In this document: positions 6,530-14,540 of the stretch, one piece after another | Layout of the letters: every line of letters starts with the position of its first letter | Numbering within the stretch: position 1 is the stretch's first letter | NCBI GenBank assembly: GCA_016781775.1 | Contig: JADDPR010000519.1 | Span: forward strand, 4,412 to 22,442 | DNA length: 18,031 nt | Reading direction: 5' to 3' | DNA from: Rubrobacter sp. | GTDB taxonomy: Bacteria > Actinomycetota > Rubrobacteria > Rubrobacterales > Rubrobacteraceae | Position numbers and translations under genes: made by a program | The notes under the pieces: model-generated | The model's database searches: none | What the model saw: the letters and a program-made list of their open reading frames with translations, nothing else | Told to the model about the DNA's origin: nothing

Positions 6530-8104
6530 TTAGTTCACCTTCCTGTCTCGGCCGGACCATTCCTTGTCGCGTAGGACGAACTTCTGGACCTTGCCGGTCG
6601 CGGTCTTCGGGAGGTCGCCGAACTCGATGGCGGCGGGGGCCTTGAAGCGGGCGATGCGCTCCTTGACGAAGTTTATTAGCTCGTCCTCGGTCGTCTCCTG
6701 GCCCTGTTTCAGGGTCACGAAGGCTTTCGGGCGCTCGCCCCACTTCTCGTCCGGGATGGCGACGACGGCCGACTCCATTACCGCCGGGTGCTTGTCTATC
6801 GCCTGCTCTATCTCGATGGTGGAGATGTTCTCGCCGCCGGAGATGATGACGTCCTTGGAGCGGTCCCGGATCTCGACGTAGCCATCCGGGTGCCAGACCG
6901 CGACGTCGCCGGAGTGGTACCAGCCGCCCTTGAAGGCTTCTTCGGTCGCCTCCTCGTTGTCCAGGTAGCCCTTCATCACCATGTTGCCGTGCATGACGAT
7001 CTCGCCCATCGTCTCCCCGTCGCGCTTCACGTCGTCCATGTTCTCATCGACGACGCGCACGAGGTCGGAGGTGACGTAGCCCTGGCCCTGGCGGGCGAGC
7101 AGGTTCGCGTGCTCCTCGGGGTCTTTGTCTTCCCATTCCTTGCGGGGCGCGCTCGTCGTGATCGGGCCGTAGGTCTCGGTGAGGCCGTAGATGTGCAGGG
7201 GGCGGATGTTGAGCTCGGCGAGCTGCGAGATCAAGGTGGGGGAGGGCGGGGCCCCCGCGATGGCGGCGGTGACCTTCGCGTCGAGCTTCTCCGCCTCCCC
7301 GGCGTTGACTATGCCGATCTGGACGGTCGGGGCGGCGCAGTAGTGGGTTATGCCCTCTTCCTTGAACCGGTCCCAGATTCTCGCGGGCTCGACCTTTCTG
7401 AGGCACACGTGCGTCCCCGCGACCGACGTGACGGCCCAGGGGAAGGTCCAGCCGTTGCAATGGAACATCGGGAGCGTCCACAGGTACTTCGTCTCGTAGT
7501 CCATCCCCGTCTCGATGACGTTGCCCAGAGCGCACAGGTACGCCCCGCGGTGCGAATACATGACGCCCTTGGGCCTCCCCGTCGTCCCCGAGGTGTAGTT
7601 GACGGAGATCGTCTCTTCCTCGTCCTCCAGCACGCTCTCGACGGGCTCCGTGGAGCCTTCTGCGAGGTAGTCCTCGTACGGGTCGCCGGCCTCGCCCGTA
7701 TCGTCGATGCGGACCCTCTCTACGGCTTCGTCCACCCCCTCGAGTAGCCCCTCGAGCTCGGCGTCCACGAAGACCATCCGTGCCCCGGAGTGCTCGACGA
7801 TGTAGGCGACCTCGTCCTTGCCGAGGCGGGTGTTGACGGTGACGAGGACGAGCCCCGCGGCGGGGACGGCGAAGTGGGCTTCGAGGAGCGGCGGGATGTT
7901 CGGACAGAGAAAGGCGACGCGTTCTCCCTTGCGAAAGCCCGCATCCTTGAGGCGCGAGGCGAGGCGATTGACCCGCTCTTCCAGCTCCCGGTATGTATAG
8001 CGCCGCTCGCCGTGGACGACGGCGGTCTTCTCCGGGAACATGTAGGCGCTGCGCCTGAGGAAGCTCACCGGCGTCAACTCGGTGCGGTAGACCTTCTCGC
8101 TCAC
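6530..8104 (-). CDS. Acyl-CoA ligase (AMP-forming), fatty-acid--CoA ligase type
   Basis: An ANL-superfamily enzyme that activates a carboxylic acid as acyl-AMP and transfers it to CoA. The 524-residue product has the P-loop YTSGTTGRPKG (170-180), LPMFHCNGWTFPW (211-223) typical of medium/long-chain ligases, the aromatic motif YGLTET (306-311), HSGD (397-400), the hinge RDRSKD followed by GGEN (423-426), and the catalytic Lys505 in TATGKVQK. The frame is open back to 8299, but GTG 8104 has GGAAGGA 7 nt upstream and begins at the usual N-terminus; a TATACT promoter at 8148-8153 excludes longer starts. It is the first gene of the operon with phzF, the crotonase and clpS. The chain length it prefers cannot be told from sequence alone. 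Confidence 0.9.
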   Translation of the reverse strand: MSEKVYRTELTPVSFLRRSAYMFPEKTAVVHGERRYTYRELEERVNRLASRLKDAGFRKGERVAFLCPNIPPLLEAHFAVPAAGLVLVTVNTRLGKDEVAYIVEHSGARMVFVDAELEGLLEGVDEAVERVRIDDTGEAGDPYEDYLAEGSTEPVESVLEDEEETISVNYTSGTTGRPKGVMYSHRGAYLCALGNVIETGMDYETKYLWTLPMFHCNGWTFPWAVTSVAGTHVCLRKVEPARIWDRFKEEGITHYCAAPTVQIGIVNAGEAEKLDAKVTAAIAGAPPSPTLISQLAELNIRPLHIYGLTETYGPITTSAPRKEWEDKDPEEHANLLARQGQGYVTSDLVRVVDENMDDVKRDGETMGEIVMHGNMVMKGYLDNEEATEEAFKGGWYHSGDVAVWHPDGYVEIRDRSKDVIISGGENISTIEIEQAIDKHPAVMESAVVAIPDEKWGERPKAFVTLKQGQETTEDELINFVKERIARFKAPAAIEFGDLPKTATGKVQKFVLRDKEWSGRDRKVN

Positions 8105-8147
8105 GGTCTTATCCTTCCCTATCTCGTACCTCTCCCCTTGAGGCCGT

Positions 8148-8153
8148 AGTATA
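8148..8153 (-). promoter_or_regulatory. -10 element of the acyl-CoA ligase operon
   Basis: The minus strand reads TATACT, identical to the -10 of the sigma-factor promoter, 44 nt upstream of GTG 8104. With an 18-nt spacer the -35 would be TGGCCG, only three matches to TTGACA. It lies in the 111-bp divergent region shared with the alpha-mannosidase gene, for which I find no clear promoter. Confidence 0.45.
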
Positions 8154-8215
8154 GGAGACGCCTCCGCGACCCGGCCACCTCCGGAGCGCGGGCGGGGGCG
8201 ACAGGAGGGAGGGAG

Positions 8216-11200
8216 ATGGAGATCCGCGACCGGCACCGCCTCGAACGGCACGCCCGAAGGATCGAGGAGCTCAGGCTCCGGCGCAACGCCCGCGAACATC
8301 GCATCGAAGACTGGACCTTCAGGGTGGGCGACGGGGAGCCGCAGGGCCTCCGGCTCGGCGACTTCTGGCCGGAGATAGAGACCCCGGTCTGCCTCGGCGC
8401 GCGAGCCCGGGTCCCCGAGGGATGGTCCGGTCTCCCCGTCGAGCTCGAGCTCTGGCTCGGCGGCGAGGGCTTCGTCAAGCTATCGAACGGCATCAGCGGG
8501 GGCCTCAACCCGTTCCACAGGGCCTATCACGTGGCCGAGGAGGCGCGCGGCGGTGAGACCCTGACGATAGAGGCCGAGGTCGTCTCGAAGGGCCTCTTCG
8601 GTTCCCACGTCGCGGAGCCCCGCCTCACGCACGCCGTCCTCGTCGTCCCCGAGGGGGAGGTGCGTGCCCTGGAGCGTGACCTCTCCATCATCCTCGAAGC
8701 CTGCCACGAGCTCGACGACCACGACGCCGTCCCGCACCTCCTCGACGCCCTCGATTCCGCCTTTGCGGCGCTCGCTAAGGATTGGCCCACGGGAACGGAA
8801 GATGTCCTCTCCCGCTACCTCCGTGGCTACGAGAACCCTCTGGGCGGCGGTTACCTCAGCCTCCCGCGCTCCGCTGCCGACAAGGCTCTGGACGTGAACC
8901 GCATGGGGCGGGAGTTGTGGAGCCTCCCCGAGGCGCCGCGGCCCCTCGAGCCCCTGCCCGACGGCGCGCTCCGGGCCGTGAGGGAGGCGCGTCGCGTCGT
9001 CGCGGGGAGGCTCGCGTGTTTGAAGGAGGAGTACCCTCCGGTCGGCCGGCTCGCCCTCACGGGGCACGCGCACATCGACCTCGCGTGGCTCTGGCCCCTC
9101 TCGGAGACGCGGCGTAAAGCCCGGCGGACGTTCGCGAGCGTGCTCTCGCTCATGGATCGCTACGAGGACTTCGTCTTCAACCAGTCCTCCGCGCAGGTGT
9201 ACCGCTGGATCGAGGAGGACGCCCCCGGGATCTTCGAGGGGATAAAGGAGCGCGTGGCGGAGGGCAGGTGGGAGCCGGTCGGCGGGTCGTGGACGGAACC
9301 GGACTGCCAGATCACGGGCGGCGAATCCTTCGTGAGGCAACTCCTCCACGGCCAGCGCTACTTCGAGGAGAAGTTCGGCCGACGCTCGACTGTCGCCTGG
9401 CTCCCCGATGCCTTCGGCTTCTCGCCCGGCATCCCCCAGCTTCTGCGCGGCGCGGGGATGGCGGGCTTCTTTACCGCCAAGCTCAAGTGGAGCGAGACGA
9501 ACGAGTTCCCGCACGACCTCTTTCTCTGGGAGGGCCTCGACGGGAGCCGCGTCACCGCCCACACCATGCGAAACCCGGGCATGGACTACAACGGCGACGT
9601 CGTCCCGTTCGACCTCCTCGGCGTCTGGCGAAACTACCGCGGCAAGCGCCGCCACCCCGAGGGCATCTTCCCCTTCGGCTGGGGCGACGGCGGCGGCGGT
9701 CCGAGCGAGAAGATGCTCGAAAATTATGACCGCCTCAAGGACTTCCCCGCACTCCCGCGTCTCCGGATGTCGAGGGTCGAGGAGCTCTTCGCGTCCTTCC
9801 CGGACGACGGGCTCCCGGTCTGGAGCGGCGAGCTCTACCTGGAGCTGCACCGGGGCACGCTCACGACGCAAGGCAAGGTCAAGAAGCTCAACCGCGAGGC
9901 CGAGCACCGGCTGCTGGAGGCCGAGGCATTCGCTACGATCGCCGCCCTCCGGGGCGCGGAGTACCCCACCGAAGAGCTCGAAGGCCTCTGGGAGATCCTG
10001 CTCCTCAACCAGTTCCACGATATCCTCCCCGGCTCCTCGATAAGGGAGGTTTACGAGGAGGCGCACCAACAACTGGCAGGGGTCGTCGCGGGCGCGGAGA
10101 GGCTGCGCGACAAAGCCCTCGGCCGTCTCGCGGGCGGCAGCCCCGATGGGGCGGAGGCGGTGATCGTCGCCAACGCCGGGTTGTCGGCGCGCCCGCTCTC
10201 GGTCCTCCTGCCGAACGAGATGGACGACGTCGTGAGCGTCACCGACGCCTCCGGGAAAGGTCTAACGGTCCAGGGGTTCAAGGATGGGGGAGGTTCACTC
10301 TTGCACCATCCGGATCGCTCGGTTCCGGGGCTGGGTTGGACCACCCTCGCCCTGCGACGGGACGAGGCCGTTCCCAAGGTTTCGGAGCTTACCCTCGAAG
10401 GATGTTCGGTGAGCGTTACGGAGGGCTCGACCGACGGTACCGTGCGCATGGAGAACGGGCTGTTACGGGTGGAGGTTGGGGCGGATGGCACGCTCCACCG
10501 CGTCTACGACAAGGAGTCGGATCGCGAGGTGTTGGCGGGCCGCGGCAACCAGCTCTGGGCCTACGTGGACAAGCCGCGCGAGTGGGACGCCTGGGACGTG
10601 GACGAGGGCTACGAGCTGGAGGGCGAAGAGCTCTCCGGCCATGCCGGCCGCTTCGTCGCGTCGGAGGAGGGACTCCGCGCGACGGTGGAGTACGAGCGGG
10701 AATGGCGCGGGTCCCGCATCCGTCAGGCGTATCGTCTTCACGCGGGCTCGCGGCGGCTGGACGTCGAGACCACGGTCGAATGGCACGAGCGCGAGATGCT
10801 TCTCCGCGCGCTCTTCCCCCTGAACGTGCGTGCGCCCCGGGCGACCTTCGAGACGATGCATGGCGCGCAAGAGAGGCCGACGCACCGCAACACCTCCTGG
10901 GACGCCGCCCGGTTCGAGGTCTCGGCCCACCGCTTCTCGGACCTCTCGGAGCCCGGCTACGGCGTCGCTCTCCTCAACGACGGCAAGTACGGGCACAGCG
11001 CGAAGGGGAACGTTCTTGGCCTGAGCCTGCTCCGCAGCCCGATGTACCCCGACCCGCTGGCCGACGAGGGCCTGCACCGCTTCACCTACAGCCTCCTGCC
11101 GCACCCGGGCGACTGGACAGCAGCGGGAGTAGTCCGGGAGGCGTTCGCGCTGAACAGCCCGCTCTGCGCGACCAGGGGAGCGCCCGAAGGAGGAGCCGCA

Positions 11201-11479
11201 CCGCCGGAGTTCGGCTTCGTAACGACGGAGGGCCTGGAGATGGCGCTCGGCGCCCTGAAGATGGCCGGGGACGGGCAAGGCGTCATCCTGCGCATCTACG
11301 AGCCTCACGGCGCCCGAGGCGCGTGCATCCTGCGGTTCGCCCTGCCGGTCGAGGGTATCGAGAGGACGAACCTCCTCGAAGAGTCAGGGGGGGCCGCGGC
11401 GTTCGAGGACGGTTCGGTGGCGCTGGACGTCGGCCCGTTCGAGGTCCTGACGCTTCGGGTAAGCTTCCGGGAGGGCTAG
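8216..11479 (+). CDS. Alpha-mannosidase, glycoside hydrolase family 38
   Basis: A 1087-residue zinc-dependent retaining alpha-mannosidase. The catalytic domain begins with LTGHAHIDLAWLWP, whose His286 and Asp288 are zinc ligands. Next come the nucleophile Asp398 in WLPDAFGFSPGIPQLL and the third zinc region NQFHDILPG with His601 and Asp602. The first ~270 residues are the N-terminal beta-sandwich seen in large bacterial and vacuolar-type enzymes. The last ~400 form the C-terminal beta domains, with features such as FETMHGAQERPTHRNTSWDAARF and ALLNDGKYGHS. Length matches full-size GH38 enzymes. There is no signal peptide, so it should act in the cytoplasm on imported manno-oligosaccharides or N-glycan fragments. 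ATG 8216 follows an AGGAGGGAGGG site. It leads the plus-strand glycan cluster and is 38 nt from the next gene. Confidence 0.95.
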   Translation: MEIRDRHRLERHARRIEELRLRRNAREHRIEDWTFRVGDGEPQGLRLGDFWPEIETPVCLGARARVPEGWSGLPVELELWLGGEGFVKLSNGISGGLNPFHRAYHVAEEARGGETLTIEAEVVSKGLFGSHVAEPRLTHAVLVVPEGEVRALERDLSIILEACHELDDHDAVPHLLDALDSAFAALAKDWPTGTEDVLSRYLRGYENPLGGGYLSLPRSAADKALDVNRMGRELWSLPEAPRPLEPLPDGALRAVREARRVVAGRLACLKEEYPPVGRLALTGHAHIDLAWLWPLSETRRKARRTFASVLSLMDRYEDFVFNQSSAQVYRWIEEDAPGIFEGIKERVAEGRWEPVGGSWTEPDCQITGGESFVRQLLHGQRYFEEKFGRRSTVAWLPDAFGFSPGIPQLLRGAGMAGFFTAKLKWSETNEFPHDLFLWEGLDGSRVTAHTMRNPGMDYNGDVVPFDLLGVWRNYRGKRRHPEGIFPFGWGDGGGGPSEKMLENYDRLKDFPALPRLRMSRVEELFASFPDDGLPVWSGELYLELHRGTLTTQGKVKKLNREAEHRLLEAEAFATIAALRGAEYPTEELEGLWEILLLNQFHDILPGSSIREVYEEAHQQLAGVVAGAERLRDKALGRLAGGSPDGAEAVIVANAGLSARPLSVLLPNEMDDVVSVTDASGKGLTVQGFKDGGGSLLHHPDRSVPGLGWTTLALRRDEAVPKVSELTLEGCSVSVTEGSTDGTVRMENGLLRVEVGADGTLHRVYDKESDREVLAGRGNQLWAYVDKPREWDAWDVDEGYELEGEELSGHAGRFVASEEGLRATVEYEREWRGSRIRQAYRLHAGSRRLDVETTVEWHEREMLLRALFPLNVRAPRATFETMHGAQERPTHRNTSWDAARFEVSAHRFSDLSEPGYGVALLNDGKYGHSAKGNVLGLSLLRSPMYPDPLADEGLHRFTYSLLPHPGDWTAAGVVREAFALNSPLCATRGAPEGGAAPPEFGFVTTEGLEMALGALKMAGDGQGVILRIYEPHGARGACILRFALPVEGIERTNLLEESGGAAAFEDGSVALDVGPFEVLTLRVSFREG

Positions 11480-11517
11480 TAAGCGGGGCGCGCCCGCGGG
11501 GCGCAGGAAGGAGCTCT

Positions 11518-12392
11518 ATGGAGAAGCGTCGGTTGGGCCGCATCGGACGGATGAACTCGGTGCTCGTCTTTGGCGGGGCCGCCCTGTCGGAGGTCCCCGA
11601 GGAGGAGGCGGACGGGGCGATCTCCCTCGCCCTCGACGCCGGGATCGACCACTTCGACACCGCCGCCGGCTACGGTGATTCGGAACTCCATTACGGCCGC
11701 TGGATGGGGAAGATAAGGGACCGCATCTTCCTCTCCACAAAGACCGACGTGCGTGAGAAGGACGCGGCGCGGCGTCAAATCGAAGCCTCCCTGGAGCGTC
11801 TGCGGGTAGACCACATCGACCTCATCCAGCTGCACGCCGTCGGCGATCTCGAAGACCTCGACCGGGCCACGAACCGCAACGGTTCCCTCCACGCCGCCGT
11901 CGAGGCGAGGGAGGAGGGTCTCGTGCGGGCCGTCGGCATCACCGGCCACGGTCACGAGGCGCCGGCCGCGCACCTCGAAGCCCTGCGCCGCTACCCGTTC
12001 GACACCGTGCTCACCCCTTGGAACCACGTCCTCGGCCGCGACGAGGGCTACCGCCGCGACTTCGAGGCGCTTGTGGAGGAGGCGAAGCGCCAGGACGCCG
12101 GTCTCCTGACCATAAAGACCGTCTCCAGAAGAAACTGGCCCGTTGGGGACCCGCTGGGCGAGCAGCGCTACGCGACGTGGTACGAGCCGTTCGACGAGCG
12201 GGAGAAGATACGCGCCGCCGTCTCGTGGGCGCTCTCGCACGAGGAGATCACGGCCTCCCGACCGTCGGGGACGTGGGTCTGTTGCCGCTCATGATCGAGG
12301 CCGAGCGGGAGCGGATGCCCCTCGACGAAGCGGACGAGATCTTGTCCGGCGCCGCGGGCTACTCCTCGCCCTTTCTCTCCGTCCCCTTCTAG
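11518..12392 (+). pseudogene. Aldo/keto reductase, frameshifted near its C-terminus
   Basis: An NAD(P)H-dependent aldo/keto reductase of the (beta/alpha)8 fold. The catalytic set is visible: Asp47 (HFDTAAGYG), Tyr52, Lys75 (FLSTKTD) and His106 (IQLHAV). ATG 11518 follows GGAAGGAG. The reading frame changes at about 12252: after SHEEIT the original frame gives ASRPSGTWVCCRS and stops at 12294. The other frame continues GLPTVGDVGLLPLMIEAE to a normal end and TAG at 12390-12392. One extra G at 12252-12253 would restore a 291-residue protein. The break removes about 30 residues from the end. This may be a sequencing error in a GC-rich run or true inactivation. The gene follows the GH38 gene by 38 nt, so a sugar-derived carbonyl substrate is plausible. 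Confidence 0.8.
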
Positions 12393-12418
12393 GAGGGCCG
12401 CGTCGTTATCGCGCCTCC
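12392..12418 (+). terminator. Weak terminator-like hairpin after the aldo/keto reductase
   Basis: GGAGG (12392-12396) pairs with CCTCC (12414-12418), and CGCG (12399-12402) with CGCG (12410-12413), with a 2-nt bulge and 7-nt loop. No T-run follows, so it may only attenuate or be fortuitous. Confidence 0.25.
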
Positions 12419-12486
12419 ATCTCGCTCGCCCCGTACCATCTGCTAGTCTCTGAAGCTCGGAGAAAGCTACTCTGAGGAGGGGCTCG

Positions 12487-12636
12487 ATGCAGGTTCGCAG
12501 GTTCGGCGGGACTCGGATGCGGACGCCGATGGGGTTCGGGAACCGGACCGTCGAGGGTTCGGGGTTGGGTGCCGGGCGGGGCCCGCGGGACGATCGGATC
12601 GGGGAGCTCGAAGCCTTCCTTGGGCAGGGCTCTTGA
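12487..12636 (+). pseudogene. 49-aa ORF, aldo/keto-reductase-like start, coupled to GH1
   Basis: ATG 12487 has a GAGGAGG site 6-7 nt upstream and 49 codons follow to TGA 12634-12636. The stop overlaps the TTG start of the GH1 gene (TTGA), a classic coupling arrangement. The first residues, MQVRRFGGTRMRTPMGFG, resemble the N-terminus of aldo/keto reductases (M-x-Y-R-x-F-G-R-T-G-x-R-V-S-x-x-G-F-G) with two residues missing. The rest, ending DDRIGELEAFLGQGS, I do not recognise and it does not continue the aldo/keto reductase fold. The likeliest reading is a remnant of a larger gene after an internal deletion that kept its ribosome binding site and end. A functional leader peptide for GH1 translation is the alternative. 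Confidence 0.45.
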
Positions 12637-14012
12637 GCTCTCCGGGGGGCGCCTCGAACTTCCCGGAGGACTTTCTGTGGGGCGCGGCGACCGCCGCATA
12701 TCAGGTCGAAGGAGCGGCGGGGGAGGACGGGCGCGGACCGTCGATCTGGGACACGTTCAGCCACACGCCGGGCATGGTCTTTCACGGCGACACGGGCGAC
12801 GTCGCCTGCGACCAGTACCATCGCCTCGACGAGGACCTGGACCTCATGGCCGGGCTCGGCCTCAAAGCCTACCGCTTCTCTGTAGCCTGGCCCCGCATCC
12901 AGCCGGGGGGTTCGGGGCCGGCTAACCCAAAGGGCCTGGACTTCTACAAGCGGCTTGTCGCGGGCTTGAGGGAGCGTTCCATCGAGCCGGTGCTCACGCT
13001 CTACCACTGGGACCTGCCGCAGGCCCTGGAAGACAAGGGTGGCTGGACGAGCCGGGAGACCTCTTCGAGGTTCGCCGAGTACGCCGGCATCGTCAACGAC
13101 GCCCTGAGTGAAGACGTGCGGTTCTGGATCACGCTGAACGAGCCTTGGGTCTCCGCGTGGCTCGGCTACGGGGCGGGCGTCCACGCCCCGGGGTACGCCG
13201 ACCCCGCGAAGGCCCTCGCCGCCACGCACCACCTCCTGCTCGGCCACGGGCTCGCGGTCGAACGGATGCGTGTCGGCGACAACAGGATCGGCATCACCCT
13301 GAACCTCTCGCCCGTGCGCCCCGCGAAGGAGGAGAGGCCCGCCGACGTGGACGCCGCCCAGAGGGTGGACGGCCAGGCCAACCGCCTCTACCTCGACCCC
13401 CTCTTCCGCGGCTCCTACCCGGAGGACATCCTCGAACACTACCGCCCCGACACCGATCTCTCCTTCATTCGCGACGGAGACCTGGAGACGGTCTCTGCGC
13501 CCCTGGACTTTCTGGGCGTCAACTACTACATGCGCCATACCGTCCGGGAGGCGGAGCGCCCGAGGGCGGGCAGCTTACTCTTCCCGGGCATACGGGCACG
13601 CAGCGTTACACCCCACGGCGCGGAGACGACGGCGATGGGCTGGCCGATCGAGCCGGACGGCCTCACGGAGATCCTGGTCCGGTTGAAGGACGAGTACACG
13701 AACCTCCCGATCTACGTCACCGAGAGCGGCGCCGCCTTTCACGACTACGCGGACCCCGAAGGTGCGGTGGAAGACGAGGAGCGCGTCTCCTACCTCGACG
13801 CCCACTTCCGGGCCGCGCGAGCGGCCATAGGGGAGGGCGTGGACCTTAAGGGCTACTTCGTGTGGTCCCTACTCGACAACTTCGAGTGGGCCGAGGGCTA
13901 CTCGAAGAGGTTCGGCCTCGTCCGCGTCGACTACGCCACCCAACGACGCACCCCGAAGTCGAGCGCGCGCTGGTACGCGGGGGTGATAGGCCGCAACGGC
14001 CTGGAGGGCTGA
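12633..14012 (+). CDS. Beta-glucosidase, glycoside hydrolase family 1
   Basis: A 459-residue GH1 retaining beta-glycosidase. It opens with the family signature FPEDFLWGAATAAYQVEGA (10-28) and has YHWDLPQ (124-130), the acid/base Glu170 in TLNEP and the nucleophile Glu364 in VTESGA. The aglycone end is GYFVWSLLDNFEWAEGYSKR, with the GH1-typical Trp-Ser-Leu and Glu-Trp subsite residues. The nucleophile motif is usually TENG; here Asn is Ser. Full length for the family, no signal peptide, so cytoplasmic hydrolysis of imported beta-glucosides or related disaccharides. The only start upstream of the conserved region is TTG 12633, overlapping the stop of the 49-codon ORF; its own ribosome binding site is weak (AGGG at 3 nt), so translation is probably coupled. 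Confidence 0.93.
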   Translation: MSSPGGASNFPEDFLWGAATAAYQVEGAAGEDGRGPSIWDTFSHTPGMVFHGDTGDVACDQYHRLDEDLDLMAGLGLKAYRFSVAWPRIQPGGSGPANPKGLDFYKRLVAGLRERSIEPVLTLYHWDLPQALEDKGGWTSRETSSRFAEYAGIVNDALSEDVRFWITLNEPWVSAWLGYGAGVHAPGYADPAKALAATHHLLLGHGLAVERMRVGDNRIGITLNLSPVRPAKEERPADVDAAQRVDGQANRLYLDPLFRGSYPEDILEHYRPDTDLSFIRDGDLETVSAPLDFLGVNYYMRHTVREAERPRAGSLLFPGIRARSVTPHGAETTAMGWPIEPDGLTEILVRLKDEYTNLPIYVTESGAAFHDYADPEGAVEDEERVSYLDAHFRAARAAIGEGVDLKGYFVWSLLDNFEWAEGYSKRFGLVRVDYATQRRTPKSSARWYAGVIGRNGLEG

Positions 14013-14398
14013 GAGGTCGGTAGCAGGTTTCGGAACCTCGAGGTGCGCGGGATCGCGCCGACGGTTACGATTACTGAGAACGCGGCCTGAGGCGCTGAAT
14101 CAGGAGGGGCCCCTAGCGCAACTCGTCGTGCGTGAGTGGGCACGCTTGCATGATCATTTGGTGTTGTGTATCGGGGATGCGGAGGTCGGGCCTGGCGCGA
14201 GGCTCTCGTTCCACCGCGTCCTCGGAGAGCACACCACCGCTGCCGCGTTTGCCACGTCGTGGCGTTGGTGCTCCGATCCACCGCTTGTGGCGACGGCTGC
14301 CGTCTCAGACGCAACAACATAGAACAACCCCAAACAGGTAGAGTGAGATTTGGTGTGCAACTATACTGGTTCGTGGTTAACCTGGGGGGAGGGGTTGC
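14013..14398. other. Intergenic region without a gene (386 bp)
   Basis: No credible coding frame on either strand. It holds several short hairpins: AGGTT-TCGG-AACCT (14025-14038), GCGCG-GGAT-CGCGC (14045-14058), CCTGA...TCAGG near 14088-14106, and GACGG-CTG-CCGTC (14292-14304). None has a T-run. The last 40 bp carry a promoter-like TATACT and a GGTTAACC palindrome. The rest is unexplained; it may be decayed coding sequence. Confidence 0.5.
14362..14382 (+). promoter_or_regulatory. Putative promoter -10 and downstream palindrome before the epimerase unit
   Basis: TATACT at 14362-14367 equals the -10 of the sigma-factor promoter. The -35 position (14339-14344, TAGAGT at 17 bp) matches TTGACA in three bases. 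An 8-bp palindrome GGTTAACC (14375-14382) would lie at about +1 to +9, where a repressor could block initiation. The next ORF starts at 14399. Confidence 0.35.
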
Positions 14399-14539
14399 AT
14401 GGAGCATGGAGATCTCGGTGAGAGCGGGCTGAGGGTTTCGGAGATCTGTTCGGGGCCGGAGCGGTCGTTCAAGGACGGCCTGGAGAAGCTGCGGACGCTG
14501 GAGGATGCTCGGGCGGCTCGCGCCGCTGGGAGCGCGTAG
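14399..14539 (+). pseudogene. 46-aa chimeric remnant: aldo/keto reductase start, Gfo/Idh-like end
   Basis: ATG 14399 follows GGGGGGAGGGG at about 5 nt and 46 codons run to TAG 14537-14539, one base before the epimerase GTG. Residues 1-19, MEHGDLGESGLRVSEICSG, closely match the aldo/keto reductase N-terminus (LGxSGLxVSxIxxG). From residue 23, SFKDGLEKLRTLEDARAARA resembles the last helix of Gfo/Idh/MocA sugar oxidoreductases (S-F-x-D-G-L-x-x-L-x-V-x-E-A-A). A deletion joining the start of one gene to the end of the next would produce exactly this. Both kinds of gene are common next to sugar epimerases. The match is by eye; the peptide is too short to be an enzyme. Confidence 0.5.
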
Positions 14540-14540
14540 G

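Noticed and set aside
5036..8104. Acyl-CoA ligase plus crotonase as a DMSP demethylation (DmdB/DmdD) pair
   Set aside because: The crotonase lacks both catalytic glutamates that DmdD needs, and no DmdA or DmdC gene is present.
8179..8186. CTCCGGAG palindrome upstream of the alpha-mannosidase gene as an operator
   Set aside because: Only 8 bp, GC-rich and not repeated elsewhere near the gene; chance is sufficient.
8480..10072. A 530-codon minus-strand open frame opposite the alpha-mannosidase
   Set aside because: It is the antisense shadow of a gene with unambiguous GH38 catalytic motifs, with no ribosome binding site or recognisable domain.
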